Source of the DNA: Aurantiochytrium sp. KH105
Lineage: Eukaryota > Sar > Bigyra > Thraustochytrida > Thraustochytriidae
Assembly (NCBI GenBank): GCA_003116975.1
Contig: BGKB01000004.1
Location: forward strand, 372,001-436,000
DNA: 64,000 bases
Direction: 5' to 3'
The notes under the pieces are model-generated. The model did not search any database and was not told where the DNA came from. It saw only the letters and a program-made list of their open reading frames with translations. The translations under genes and the position numbers were made by a program. Shown piece after piece: positions 48,574 through 57,569 of the stretch. Every line of letters starts with the position of its first letter. Positions within the stretch are counted from its first letter, which is position 1.

Positions 48574-49959
48574 TCAAGATTCGGCCATGGGAGCGAACTC
48601 GTGAGTCGATGCTGTCGCTCTTGTCTCAACCTCTTGAATTAACGTAAAGCCTCGGTCAAAGTGACCTGGACACGGATTTCTGTTGCTCAAGTGATACTGC
48701 ATTGTTTCGTTCTGGCAAGCGTCAGGAAGCTTGCCGTCGACGCCATCGCTGTAAAGGAAACGTGGCGTGCACTCAGGCGTGAGAGTCACGCCACTAATGA
48801 GATGCGTAATTTCACGCTTTTCGTTGAACACGAGCTTGGGCCGCTCGCGTTTGCTAAAGAGAACTTTTCCATGCGCAGCACCGTAATCAATCTCGCTTCC
48901 GGCAGTAGCGCCCGTCTTTGATACGGTCCACGTGTACCCGTCACGCGAGAACGAGTGAACAATCGAGGACCTAGGATGCGAAAAGGGAGCAGCATGCGAG
49001 AGACAGTGAAAGTAACCACGCTGGTCAATGTACAGAAAGGGATCCTCTCCAGCGCCACACGCTTTTGTGCTGCGAAGCTTATAAGGTCCACGCCAATCCG
49101 TGCCCACAGACTCTGCAATCGCAAAGTTCAACGCATGGAACAAAATGAGAACCGTCCCGTTGGGGAAAACCACCGGAGAAGGATTGGCATTATCACCGAC
49201 ATCAAAGGAAATTGCGGCCTCATGACTTTGCCAAGGGCCTGCAAGGGACTCTGCATGATGCAGGGGAAATGTGAATGGAAAGGACTCGTTCTTGTCGTGT
49301 TGCAGCCTCGTCGCAGCTTTCGCATCCTGCGATTGATGTTTGCCCGCAAATGGCATCTGATGCTGCGCTTTTTCCCGGCATGGAGTCGTCCCATGTGGCG
49401 CCGCAGGGCACATTTTCGGCGGATGACTCAAGCCCTCGGTTCCAGAGCCAATGTGGAAGAGCAAAAGGTCACCTTTGGGCATGCGTAGCACCTGAGGATT
49501 ATGAGACCACACCGGCACAACTTCCTGCGCGCGCTCGTAGGGCCCGAGGACGCCCTCATCCGAGACAGCTCGCACGATGCGGCTATTTTGGCGCCATGTC
49601 GTCAGTCCGCAGTGCTCCACCATTTCCGCCACGAAAAGATGGTGCCGTGTGCCCCCGCCGGGCGCCGCCCCGTGCTCCTCGAGCACGTTGCCGCCCCACG
49701 TCGTCGAGTCCTCGAGGCGCAGGCCGCCCTGGACCCTGGCCGGGAGGAGAGCCAGCTTCCCGCACCAAGGCCCGCGCCACGCCGCGTCGCACGCGCAGGC
49801 GCCCTCGACGCAGACCCCGTTGAGCTCGCAGTCCTCCGCCGCGGCGCACGGACCCCCGCCGCGGGCCTGCGTCTCCCCGCCCGCGGCGCGCGCGAGGCCC
49901 GCGCTCCAGAGCGTCAACGCCGCCGCGAGAGCCGCCAACGGCGCGCGCCATCCCGCCAT
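48574..49959 (-). CDS. Secreted protein with EGF-like motif and GH43-like five-bladed beta-propeller
   Basis: A 461-residue predicted secreted protein. A signal peptide (LAALAAALTLWSAGLARA) is followed by an EGF-like Cys cluster (CAAAEDCELNGVCVEGACAC, then WRGPWCG). Residues about 75-440 contain repeated propeller blades such as HHLFVAEMVEHCG, WSHNPQVLRMPKGDLLLFHIG, NPSPVVFPNGTVLILFHA and GEDPFLYIDQRGYFHCLSHA, the pattern of glycoside hydrolase family 43-like proteins. Catalytic acids cannot be assigned with certainty, so substrate and activity are open. Several N-x-T sites suit secretion. The ATG at 49959 sits directly before the signal peptide; the frame is open further upstream into the divergent gene but without homology. 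Confidence 0.7.
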   Translation of the reverse strand: MAGWRAPLAALAAALTLWSAGLARAAGGETQARGGGPCAAAEDCELNGVCVEGACACDAAWRGPWCGKLALLPARVQGGLRLEDSTTWGGNVLEEHGAAPGGGTRHHLFVAEMVEHCGLTTWRQNSRIVRAVSDEGVLGPYERAQEVVPVWSHNPQVLRMPKGDLLLFHIGSGTEGLSHPPKMCPAAPHGTTPCREKAQHQMPFAGKHQSQDAKAATRLQHDKNESFPFTFPLHHAESLAGPWQSHEAAISFDVGDNANPSPVVFPNGTVLILFHALNFAIAESVGTDWRGPYKLRSTKACGAGEDPFLYIDQRGYFHCLSHAAPFSHPRSSIVHSFSRDGYTWTVSKTGATAGSEIDYGAAHGKVLFSKRERPKLVFNEKREITHLISGVTLTPECTPRFLYSDGVDGKLPDACQNETMQYHLSNRNPCPGHFDRGFTLIQEVETRATASTHEFAPMAES

Positions 49960-50067
49960 CTCCGCGCGCCTCTTCTCCCGCCGCAGCGCGCGAGTGCGGG
50001 CGCCGGGCCGCGGGCGCGGGGGCTCCCCTCCCGCCGGGCCGCTCGTCCCGCCGCGGCCTCGGGCGCG
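49960..50067. promoter_or_regulatory. 108-bp divergent intergenic region
   Basis: Only 108 bp separate the chosen start codons of the EGF/propeller gene (-) and the PIN-like carrier (+). Both 5' UTRs and core promoters must lie here or overlap the genes. The stretch is almost all G/C with no TATA-like sequence. Confidence 0.5.
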
Positions 50068-51726
50068 ATGGACTTCACCGCGGCGCTGGAGGCGACCTTG
50101 GTCGCCAACGTGAAGATCATCTGCCTGGTGTCCATCGGCGCGGCCCTCACGTACTCGGGCCACATCGACCAGCGCGGCGTCTCGGACCTCGGGACCATCG
50201 GGTACTTTGTGGCGCTGCCCAGTCTCATCTTCACGAATGTCGGCGCGAGCTTGCACGCCGAGGATCTCCAGACGCTCTACGTGTTTCCCATGACAGCGGT
50301 TCTTTACGTTGTAGCTGGATACGCTCTGGCCTGGGTACTCTGCAAGGCGCTGGCTGTTCCCGTGGAAGAGCGCCATGCTGTTCAGGCAGCCATCATGTTT
50401 GGCAACACGGGAAGTCTCGCCATTGCGCTGCTCTCGGCTCTGTCCTTTGCTGGCGCCGAAGAAGACGAAGCCATTCACTTTCAGAAAAAGGCCATCACCT
50501 ACTGCGCTCTCTTCATTGTCGGCCAAAATATCGTCATGTTCTCCTGGGGCGAGGCCCTTTTACGCTCGCGACCCAAGCTTGAATACTCTCCAGCGCATGA
50601 CTCAGATCGTGGCGATGGCAAGAACAACGACAAGGACAATCTTGATATCCGCACCGATACGACCAGCTCAACGCGGCGGGATCGCCTCGCTATCCCGGCA
50701 GCTGTTGCAGAGGAAGATACACCCATGCTTGCAGACAGCATTCCTGAGAATCAGACGGCTACTCAGGCAGCGCCACCCCGCGATCCACCAACGTCATCGT
50801 CGTCTTCTGCAAGCAGATCACGCCCGGCACCGCCACCAACGCTGCGTAAAGCGGATCCCCGAATGAGCGCCTCACAGCCAAATCTTGATCGCTTGGCGGA
50901 GTACGGCTCGACGCGGGCGGAGCCATTACGTGAGCGATCGCATAGCGCTGTGCTTCGGCGTCAAGGGAGCGGATTCTTGTCGCGATACCCGCAGCTTTCT
51001 CACGAGGACGTGCAGCGACTCTTTTCCCGTATTCCCCTCTTTAGCTCTGCCTTTGCCGGCGTCGATGAATATGACAGCGACAGGGACGACGAAACGCGAA
51101 GCCAGGAGTCTCTTCCTCTCGCTTCGCAATCCAAGCAGTCGCGTAAACGACGTCGTCGCTCAGGTTTCAAACGTGCTCTCGTGCTCGGCGGACGAGCGCT
51201 CAAGAGCCCGCCGCTGATTGCTGCAATTCTTGGCGTTCTCGTTGCACTTACACCTCCCCTGCGCGCTCTCTTTTTCGGAAGTCATGCACCATTGAGCCCG
51301 CTCACACAGGCCCTGGAGAGCTGCGGACGCATGCAAGTTCCATCCAGCATGATCATGCTTTCGGGCGCCGGCACGATTCGCATCATGGAGGAGCTTCATG
51401 CTGAATCCTTTGCCTTTAGCAAAGGTTCCCGTGCTATCATACTCTTTACGCGTTCGACTTGCATGGCCATTGTGGGCGTCGCCTGGTGCAAATTCTGCAT
51501 ATGGAGTGGAATGAGTCCGCCCGATGGCCTCATCCCCTTTGTGCTCATTCTCGAGGCCATTGTTCCTTCTGCTCAGAATGTCGTTATGCTCCTCCTCGTG
51601 CACGGTGATGCGGCCCAGGGTCGGGCCATGGCTATGGTCATTCTCGAACAGTATGCCGTGGCGATTCCCTTTATCACGTTCGGCATTGTGCTCTCAGTCG
51701 TCTATCTGCAACCATTTGCAACTTGA
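50068..51726 (+). CDS. Auxin efflux carrier-like (PIN/PILS family) membrane transporter
   Basis: A 552-residue member of the bile/auxin carrier fold (Mem_trans). About five membrane helices at the N-terminus (residues 10-170) include IGYFVALPSLIFTNVGASL and the conserved AAIMFGNTGSLAIALLSAL with the helix-breaking N-T-G. A long hydrophilic, Ser/Pro/Arg-rich loop (about 180-370) is followed by five C-terminal helices (about 375-552) ending with VILEAIVPSAQNVVMLLLVH, where the P-S-A-Q-N motif is typical of PILS-type carriers. In plants these proteins sit in the ER and move auxin; the substrate here is unknown. The ATG at 50068 matches the usual short N-terminus. Confidence 0.9.
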   Translation: MDFTAALEATLVANVKIICLVSIGAALTYSGHIDQRGVSDLGTIGYFVALPSLIFTNVGASLHAEDLQTLYVFPMTAVLYVVAGYALAWVLCKALAVPVEERHAVQAAIMFGNTGSLAIALLSALSFAGAEEDEAIHFQKKAITYCALFIVGQNIVMFSWGEALLRSRPKLEYSPAHDSDRGDGKNNDKDNLDIRTDTTSSTRRDRLAIPAAVAEEDTPMLADSIPENQTATQAAPPRDPPTSSSSSASRSRPAPPPTLRKADPRMSASQPNLDRLAEYGSTRAEPLRERSHSAVLRRQGSGFLSRYPQLSHEDVQRLFSRIPLFSSAFAGVDEYDSDRDDETRSQESLPLASQSKQSRKRRRRSGFKRALVLGGRALKSPPLIAAILGVLVALTPPLRALFFGSHAPLSPLTQALESCGRMQVPSSMIMLSGAGTIRIMEELHAESFAFSKGSRAIILFTRSTCMAIVGVAWCKFCIWSGMSPPDGLIPFVLILEAIVPSAQNVVMLLLVHGDAAQGRAMAMVILEQYAVAIPFITFGIVLSVVYLQPFAT

Positions 51727-51876
51727 AGATGCGGCGCCCATCCAATCATTTCTCGGCGTCGGATTTCGTCGCCACTGTCCAGTCTTTGAATTTGAACGAT
51801 CTTCTGATTGATGTCACGCCCTTGCGCCTTTGCCGTCGTTGTCCCTATGCCGTTCACGAATGCTCGTGCGACACGA

Positions 51877-53052
51877 TCATGACTCGTTCTGGGGATGTCT
51901 TTTTTTCCGTGGAGCGCGTCGAATATCGGGAAGAAGCGCGTAATTCTTATGCGGCGCGGAAGCATTGACGTGTTTTGGCACAAAGGGCGGGGGCGGGTAG
52001 GTGCTCACGTTGTCAAAGAGTGACCATTGGAGTTTTTCCCGTTTGTAAAACTTGAAGAGTTCGTGCGACTTGACAGCAGGAGATTCTGCGAACTTTTGAC
52101 GTGCTTTGGGATCGAGGCACATAAATTTGTTTACGAGATCCCACGCGCGAGCATCGGCGCACCTACGGATACGAGGTAGATCGCCTTCAGCAGCAAAGGT
52201 TTCGAGACCTCGGAGCTGGTCTTCGGGTGTTTCGCAGTTCGAAAAGGGCGGCGCACCCTGGACCATCTCGTAGATGCACGCGCCCACAGACCACCAGTCC
52301 ACGATGCCATCATAGCCGTCATAGCCGTCGGCGCCCGAGTTGACGCCAGTCATGCGAGCACCTTGGAGAATTTCCGGAGCCATGTAATTGACCGTGCCGA
52401 TGAGCGTATAGGTTCGCTCACCGGGCCGCAAGATCTTGGCATACGTAAAGCCAGAGAGTTTGATGTGGCCACGAGCAGTAATCAGGAGGTTTGAAGGCTT
52501 GACATCGCGGTGCGCGACGTTCTCGGCGCGCAGAAACCGAACTGCGAGATACGTCTGGGCAGCATAGTACTTGGCGTCCTCGATATTGAGGACTCCCGCG
52601 GCGCGAATTCGGTTCTCCAGCGTACCCCCGGGAGCAAACTCGAGAACAAGATGCCATGCCTTGATGCCCGGTTCGCGAAAGTAAGCGAGCAAGTTGATAA
52701 TTCTTGGATCGCGTTCGCAGAGTTTTTCAAGCACCTCTCGTTCGGCGTTGACATGATTTGTTTGGCTCATAAGTCGTACAGGTCCTTCCCCTCGCGTACT
52801 CTTTAGAACATAAGCAAATTCTCTTGCGCCGCGCAGACGCGCGACGCGCTCCTCCCAAAAGCTGCCACGGGCAATGACACGCCCCGATAGATCAAAATGA
52901 TCGAGGCGAAAGTGCTTGCGCGCGAGATAGGAAGAGAGATGATTCCCTGGGACGCGGTGCGCAAGCTGCACATTGTCGACGCCCGTTTGGCAGCAGCACA
53001 CGTAGCGCTCGCATCCCCCGCAACGCGTCAGGGAGTCGCGGACGCGGTCCAT
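51877..53052 (-). CDS. PKA-like (AGC) protein kinase fold, predicted pseudokinase
   Basis: A 391-residue AGC-type kinase most like cAMP-dependent protein kinase catalytic subunits. Present: VAIK-type lysine K84 (YVLKS), C-helix glutamate (E104/E106 in NAEREVLEKL), catalytic loop HRDVKPSNLL (181-190), activation loop threonine region TYTLIGT, YMAPEIL and DWWSVGACIYEM. Changed: the glycine loop is ARGSFWEERV and the DFG motif is replaced by GFT (201-203, in KLSGFTYAK), so the Mg-binding aspartate is lost. Activity is therefore doubtful. The N-terminus has a short Cys cluster (CGGCERYVCCC). The C-terminal tail has an FxxF-like end only in part (SLFDNVSTYPPPP). It converges with the PIN-like carrier, 150 bp apart. 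Confidence 0.9.
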   Translation of the reverse strand: MDRVRDSLTRCGGCERYVCCCQTGVDNVQLAHRVPGNHLSSYLARKHFRLDHFDLSGRVIARGSFWEERVARLRGAREFAYVLKSTRGEGPVRLMSQTNHVNAEREVLEKLCERDPRIINLLAYFREPGIKAWHLVLEFAPGGTLENRIRAAGVLNIEDAKYYAAQTYLAVRFLRAENVAHRDVKPSNLLITARGHIKLSGFTYAKILRPGERTYTLIGTVNYMAPEILQGARMTGVNSGADGYDGYDGIVDWWSVGACIYEMVQGAPPFSNCETPEDQLRGLETFAAEGDLPRIRRCADARAWDLVNKFMCLDPKARQKFAESPAVKSHELFKFYKREKLQWSLFDNVSTYPPPPFVPKHVNASAPHKNYALLPDIRRAPRKKRHPQNES

Positions 53053-53972
53053 TGCGCCAGTCGATCAGTCAGTCAGTCAGGCGGACACGCGCTCGACCAA
53101 GAGCTTTCCCCGTAAAACAACCGGCCGGCCAGCGAGCCACTTGTCTGCAGCGCTGCAGATTTCTATGTTGATTGACCGGATTCCCCTGATGGCGTCCGTG
53201 TCTCTTGCTCTTTCGTCGCTGCGTCGTGCTCTCGCAAGACCAAAGCGCGCGGTAGGGTTCGCTTTTGCAAAGTTCCCGTGTTCTCACATGGAAATAAAAT
53301 AGAGGGAAGCAAAGTGTGTACTCGCAACAATCAACTTCATTCATGTTTAGAAGGACACAGATCGAATTAGTGCCAAGCACGACTTCTTGCTTACGAGATT
53401 ACGTGTTCACTGCCGTTGTCTAGCGCTTGTCTTGGTTGGTGTGCTTGTCCGTTCCTTTTGCTGGCTGCACAAGGATGATTGGTCAGCTTTTTTTCCTAAT
53501 TGCAGCCGAAATGCCCAACATCAAGCAAGTAAGAACTTCATCTTGGCTTCAATTTGCAGAGACAGGGCGGCGATGCAAATCTGGTCTTGTAGTAAGCTCG
53601 CACGCAATGGCCCTGGCGGCGCGCAGATGTGACCGAGCCTTGGTCGTGGTTTTCGCAATTGTTTGCCCGGCTTCCCGCCTGTGACAGACTGGTCTCATTC
53701 ATGGGCAACTCGAATGGCACAAGCAGCCTTCCTTCTTTCTTTGCTTTCTTTCTTTCTTTCTTTCTTTGTTTCTTTCTTTCTGCAAAGCAGAGCAAAGAGT
53801 GGCATAGACAGATCGCTGGGCTCGCGGCGCGCGGGAGGACGCGACGCGCGCGGAGAAGCTTGCAGGCGACCCCGCGCGCGGCACGGACCGTCTGCCTCGC
53901 TGCCTGGCTGCTTGGCTGGCTGCCTGGCTGCCTGGCCGCCTCCCGGAGGCGCCCGCGCGAGAGTGCCGCACC
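53053..53972. other. Divergent intergenic region with TTTC repeat
   Basis: 5' flanks of the pseudokinase (-) and the RWD gene (+). A TTTC/CTTT array lies near 53730-53781 and GCCTGGCTG repeats near 53898-53940. No gene is seen. Confidence 0.55.
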
Positions 53973-54872
53973 ATGGACCACGACGAGGAGCAGCAGCTGG
54001 AGCTCGAGGCGCTCGAGGCCATCTTCGTGGAGGACTACAGCCTGGAGCAGGAGTCCTCCCCGCGCGTGGTCAAGCTCAAGCTCCTGCCCTTTTCGGGCGA
54101 GGATGCCGACGAGGAGAACAAAGTTGGCGTCGAGGCGCAATTCACGCTCCCGGCAGAGTATCCGGAGGTGGCGCCCGAAGTGGCGGTGACCGCGCTGCGT
54201 GGACTGACGAGCAAGCAGACCGACGAGCTCGCGGACCTCGCGCTCGCCGAGGTCGAGAACCTCTTGGGAATGGCCATGATTTTCCAGCTGTCCGAAGTCA
54301 TCAAGGAGTGGCTCGTGGAGAACAACCGAGACCATACGGATGAGAGCATGCATGCGCAAATGCTGCAAAAGATGCAGGACGAGGAACGCGCGCGCGAGGA
54401 AGCAGAAGAGCGTGAGCGGCGCGCCGAGCGCGGGTCTGACGGCTCTGACGATGACGATGAGAGCGACGATGGCAAGCCAAGGCCTGTGGATGGAACACCT
54501 GTGACTGTCGAGTCTTTCTCTGCCTGGGAAGAAAAGTTCATCACGGAGATGCGCGCGGCGCGCGAGGCAGAGGAGGGTGAGAAGACCAAGATCGTGCACA
54601 GTGCTAAGCCTGACGCGGATCTGAATGGGCGCCAGTGGTTTGAGAAGCAGCAGCTGGAGCGAGCCGCAGCGGCTGGACTGATTCCTGGAGGTGCATCCGC
54701 ACAGGCAACGGGCGACGGCGATGGTGGCCAGGAGGAAGACTGGGGCGAGGGCGAGATCGAGGAAGACTTGTTTTTGCAAGGAGCGCCGGACGAGGAGCTC
54801 GACGAACTCGACGATCTGTCTTCTGATGAAGATGACGACGAGGACGACGACGACGATGACGACGAGGAATAA
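53973..54872 (+). CDS. RWD domain-containing protein (RWDD1/Gir2-like)
   Basis: A 299-residue cytosolic protein. Residues 1-115 form an RWD domain (QQLELEALEAIFVEDYSLEQ; LPAEYPEVAPEVAV, the YPEVAP element being diagnostic). A charged coiled-coil region with many acidic residues follows, and the C-terminus ends in a run of Asp/Glu. RWDD1/Gir2 proteins bind DRG-type GTPases through the C-terminal region and can bind the Gcn1 translation regulator; WFEKQQLERAA fits the DFRP2-like part. The protein is somewhat longer than human RWDD1 (243 residues) because of the acidic linkers. The start at 53973 is the first ATG and lies directly before the RWD domain. Confidence 0.88.
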   Translation: MDHDEEQQLELEALEAIFVEDYSLEQESSPRVVKLKLLPFSGEDADEENKVGVEAQFTLPAEYPEVAPEVAVTALRGLTSKQTDELADLALAEVENLLGMAMIFQLSEVIKEWLVENNRDHTDESMHAQMLQKMQDEERAREEAEERERRAERGSDGSDDDDESDDGKPRPVDGTPVTVESFSAWEEKFITEMRAAREAEEGEKTKIVHSAKPDADLNGRQWFEKQQLERAAAAGLIPGGASAQATGDGDGGQEEDWGEGEIEEDLFLQGAPDEELDELDDLSSDEDDDEDDDDDDDEE

Positions 54873-55668
54873 CATAAGTACCGACAAGGTTCTCTCGTTT
54901 TCTCGTTGTCTCAGAGAGAAAGAAAAATGGGGGGAATCGAGCGACGAAGCAGAGGACGGGTTCATGTGCATGTTGCTTTAAAAAAAAAAAATCATGTCCG
55001 ACAAACGGTCGCAGAGGGTCATGGTTGAATTTACAGTCATACAAGGCAGAGGTTTTGAGGTGCTGCTGCTGGAAAGAAAGAAAGCAAAATCGAGTTCTGC
55101 TCGCGAGTGGCGCGTGACACTTGATCACGTCGGTGTACGCTTCTGAAATGAGGCAACAAGTCATTGTGTGAAAAAACAAAACCAAAAAGAAAAGATACAT
55201 TTCTCCTTTCCTACTTTTTTTCTCTTATTTTGCGAGTTTAACGTTTACTCTCTTGAACAATCCGCAACGAAACCTTGCTCTCTTGATCCCTCGCAAACAA
55301 ACAAGGTAAACACTGTATGCTCAGCGCTAATAGATTTCACGCGACGCCTTGAGATTCGGAGATCGAAAATGATACAACCAACAAGCAAGCAAGCAAGAGA
55401 AAGAACCAAGCAAAAGCAAGAGCAAGAGCAAACAAGCAAGCACATAGGACTTTGACATCATAGAGAGTTGAAAGGACGGAACGAATTACAGGAAGAGACG
55501 TTTTTCTGTTCGAGAGGAGAGTTTTCTTCGTCTCCAACGTCACATCCATCGGTTATTCTGATCCTCTAATCCCCCGCCCCCTACTCGTTCAAGATGATGC
55601 ATGCAAGAGAAAAAAGAAGAAGGCACATCGAGAAAATATGCAAAGCAAAAGAAAAGGGCAAAAAGAAT
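54873..55668. other. Convergent 3' flanks, A/T-rich with AAGC runs
   Basis: About 800 bp between the stops of the RWD gene (+) and eL32 (-). It contains poly(A) near 54980, AAGC/AAGAGC runs near 55380-55440 and no convincing coding potential. Confidence 0.55.
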
Positions 55669-56239
55669 TTATGCCTCCTCATCACGCATCTTCGCCTTGC
55701 CGTTGAGGACGCGCACGTTGAGCTGCTCAGCGCGGTCGAGGATCGCTCGGCGGTTTTGCCTGGAGACGTCATGCGCGATCTCCGCGCAGTACTTGCGGTT
55801 GTGCATGAGCAGGAGCTCGAGGTCCTGGACGCGGGACACAGTGAACTTGTAGAAGCCGTTGGGCAGAAGGCCGCGGGTCTTCTTGTTCGAGCCGTAGCCA
55901 ATGCCAGGCTGGGGGCCAGTGCCCTTGAAGCGGCGGCGGAAGCGGCTGTCAATACCGCGGGGGGCGCGCCACGAAGGCTGTGATTATTTACAAGAAGAAA
56001 AATGCAGGATTCGTCAGTTTGTCAAATGCTCCCGCTGCAATACGCCAAACGTAGACAGCAGATATGCCACTCCACCTGTTGACTTCGGCCCCGCGAGAGC
56101 TCACGCCATCGAGTCTCTAATTCCTTTGTGTTTCACTTACGTCAACGCGCATGAACCTGTCGGACTGCCATCTGTTGATCTTCTTGATCTTCTTCTTGAT
56201 AATAGGGCGGGTGTTGAGCGGCTTGGGGTTGGCCGGCAT
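55669..56239 (-). CDS. RPL32: 60S ribosomal protein eL32 (one intron)
   Basis: A 135-residue large-subunit ribosomal protein in two exons. Exon 1 (56239-56141, 33 codons) gives [20 protein letters not shown] and ends [11 protein letters not shown]; exon 2 (55977-55669, 102 codons plus stop) begins [19 protein letters not shown], continues with [18 protein letters not shown] and ends MRDEEA. The intron (56140-55978, 163 bp) is phase 0 with donor GTAAGTG and acceptor CAG. Human eL32 is also 135 residues. The W-R-x-P-R-G-I-D, GYGS-K-K and LPNGF motifs identify the protein beyond doubt. Codons are strongly biased to C/G. It is divergent from PEX5. Confidence 0.97.
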
Positions 56240-57569
56240 CTTGGCAAGTTATACAAGACGGAAGGGTCTTGCTGCGCACCAGTACATCACCACCAATCGA
56301 CCAGAGATCGATCATCAACACAAATCTGTCAGTCGTCGTCGTCCTCCTTCATCTCCTTCCCCTTCCCGTGGCTGGCGACCTCCCCGCTGCGCTCCCTCTC
56401 GCGGTAAAGGCCCCGCCGCCCGCCAGCCAGTCGTCGCAGGCTTTCTCATTTCATCCCGCACATGACTGACATGCCTGCCAGCCCGCGCTCCGGGGCTGCG
56501 CTCCGCGCGAGCTCGGCTCCGAAGCTGCGCTCGCGCTCGCGCTCGCGCGGCGGCCTCTCCCTCCCTCCCCGCGCCGTCGCCTCGCGCCGTCGCGCCTCGC
56601 ACGCACCTGCTCCGCTGCTGCTGCTCTGCTGCCTGATCTGGTCTGCCGCCGCCGCCCCTCGCCGCCTCCCGCCCCCTTCGCGCCCTCGCCCCGCCGCCCT
56701 GCTCCCCCCCCCTCGCGGAACGCGCCCCCTCCTCACGCCGCCTCGCGGAACCGCTCCGCCGCCCTGCTTCCCGCGCCTCGCCCCGCGTCCGCGCCCGCCG
56801 TACCCTAACCCTACCCCGCTGTGCGGCGGCCGGGCCGTCCCCGCGCGGGCGCACACCTTGGAGCGGGGACCCCGGTGTGCCCGCGAGGGGGAGCGGGGGG
56901 TGCGCGTGGGGAGGGTGCGTGCCAGCGGCGGGGACGGGTTCCGCCAAGGTTCCGCGGCGGTGCCGGGCGGGAATCTGGGAATTGCAGTCTTGTTGTCGGG
57001 GCGCGAGGATGGGTCAGGTGGTGCGGCCGCCGTCCGACGCGGCGCAGGAGCGGAGCGGAGGGAGGCAGGGGAGGCGTGTCGAGCGGTCCTGTGGCGCCAC
57101 GGGTCCGGAGCTTGCTTGCATCGGCCGGAGCATGGCCTGGAAGAGCAGAATGGGGCTCGCAAGGCAGGCGCGAAGCGTCTGGAAAGGCAAGGCAAGGCAA
57201 GGCAAGGCAGCGCAAGTGCGGAACGCCGCTATAACCCACTTGCCGGGGCGCCGCGCAAGTGGGTTATAGCCGCGACGACGGCGGCGGGCGGTGAGCGCGG
57301 CGGCAGACCCCGAACGACGACCGAGACAGACCCCGACGCGACGACTCCGCGCGGCTCGCTCCGGCTCGGCTCGGCTCGGCTCGTGTCGTCTCGTCTCGTG
57401 TCGCGTCGCGTTGCGTCGCGTCGCGTCGCGTGACCAGCGTGCTCGCCCTCGGGTGGAGTGGATCGGGCTGGATCGGGCGCGCCGCAGACGGGTAGATCCC
57501 GCTTTCCCAGACAGGCGGGCAGGCAGACGGCGAGTGCGCGCGAGGTCGGAGACCCGGGTCGGAGGCGAG
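56240..57569. other. Divergent intergenic region between eL32 and PEX5
   Basis: 1.3 kb of very GC-rich DNA with the promoters of both genes. It holds an (AAGGC)n run near 57184-57210, a perfect inverted repeat at 57228-57270, GGCTC/GTCGC pentamer arrays near 57358-57430 and a single telomere-like CCCTAACCCT at about 56803. No gene is supported; the long open frames are compositional. Confidence 0.55.
57228..57270. repeat. Perfect 16-bp inverted repeat upstream of PEX5
   Basis: Arms GCTATAACCCACTTGC (57228-57243) and GCAAGTGGGTTATAGC (57255-57270) are perfect reverse complements around an 11-nt GC-only loop. The arms stand out because they are much less GC-rich than their surroundings. The repeat is 300 bp upstream of the PEX5 start. 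Confidence 0.88.

Noticed and set aside
56800-56816. Telomere-like CCCTAACCCT
   Set aside because: Fewer than two full units; too short to be more than chance.
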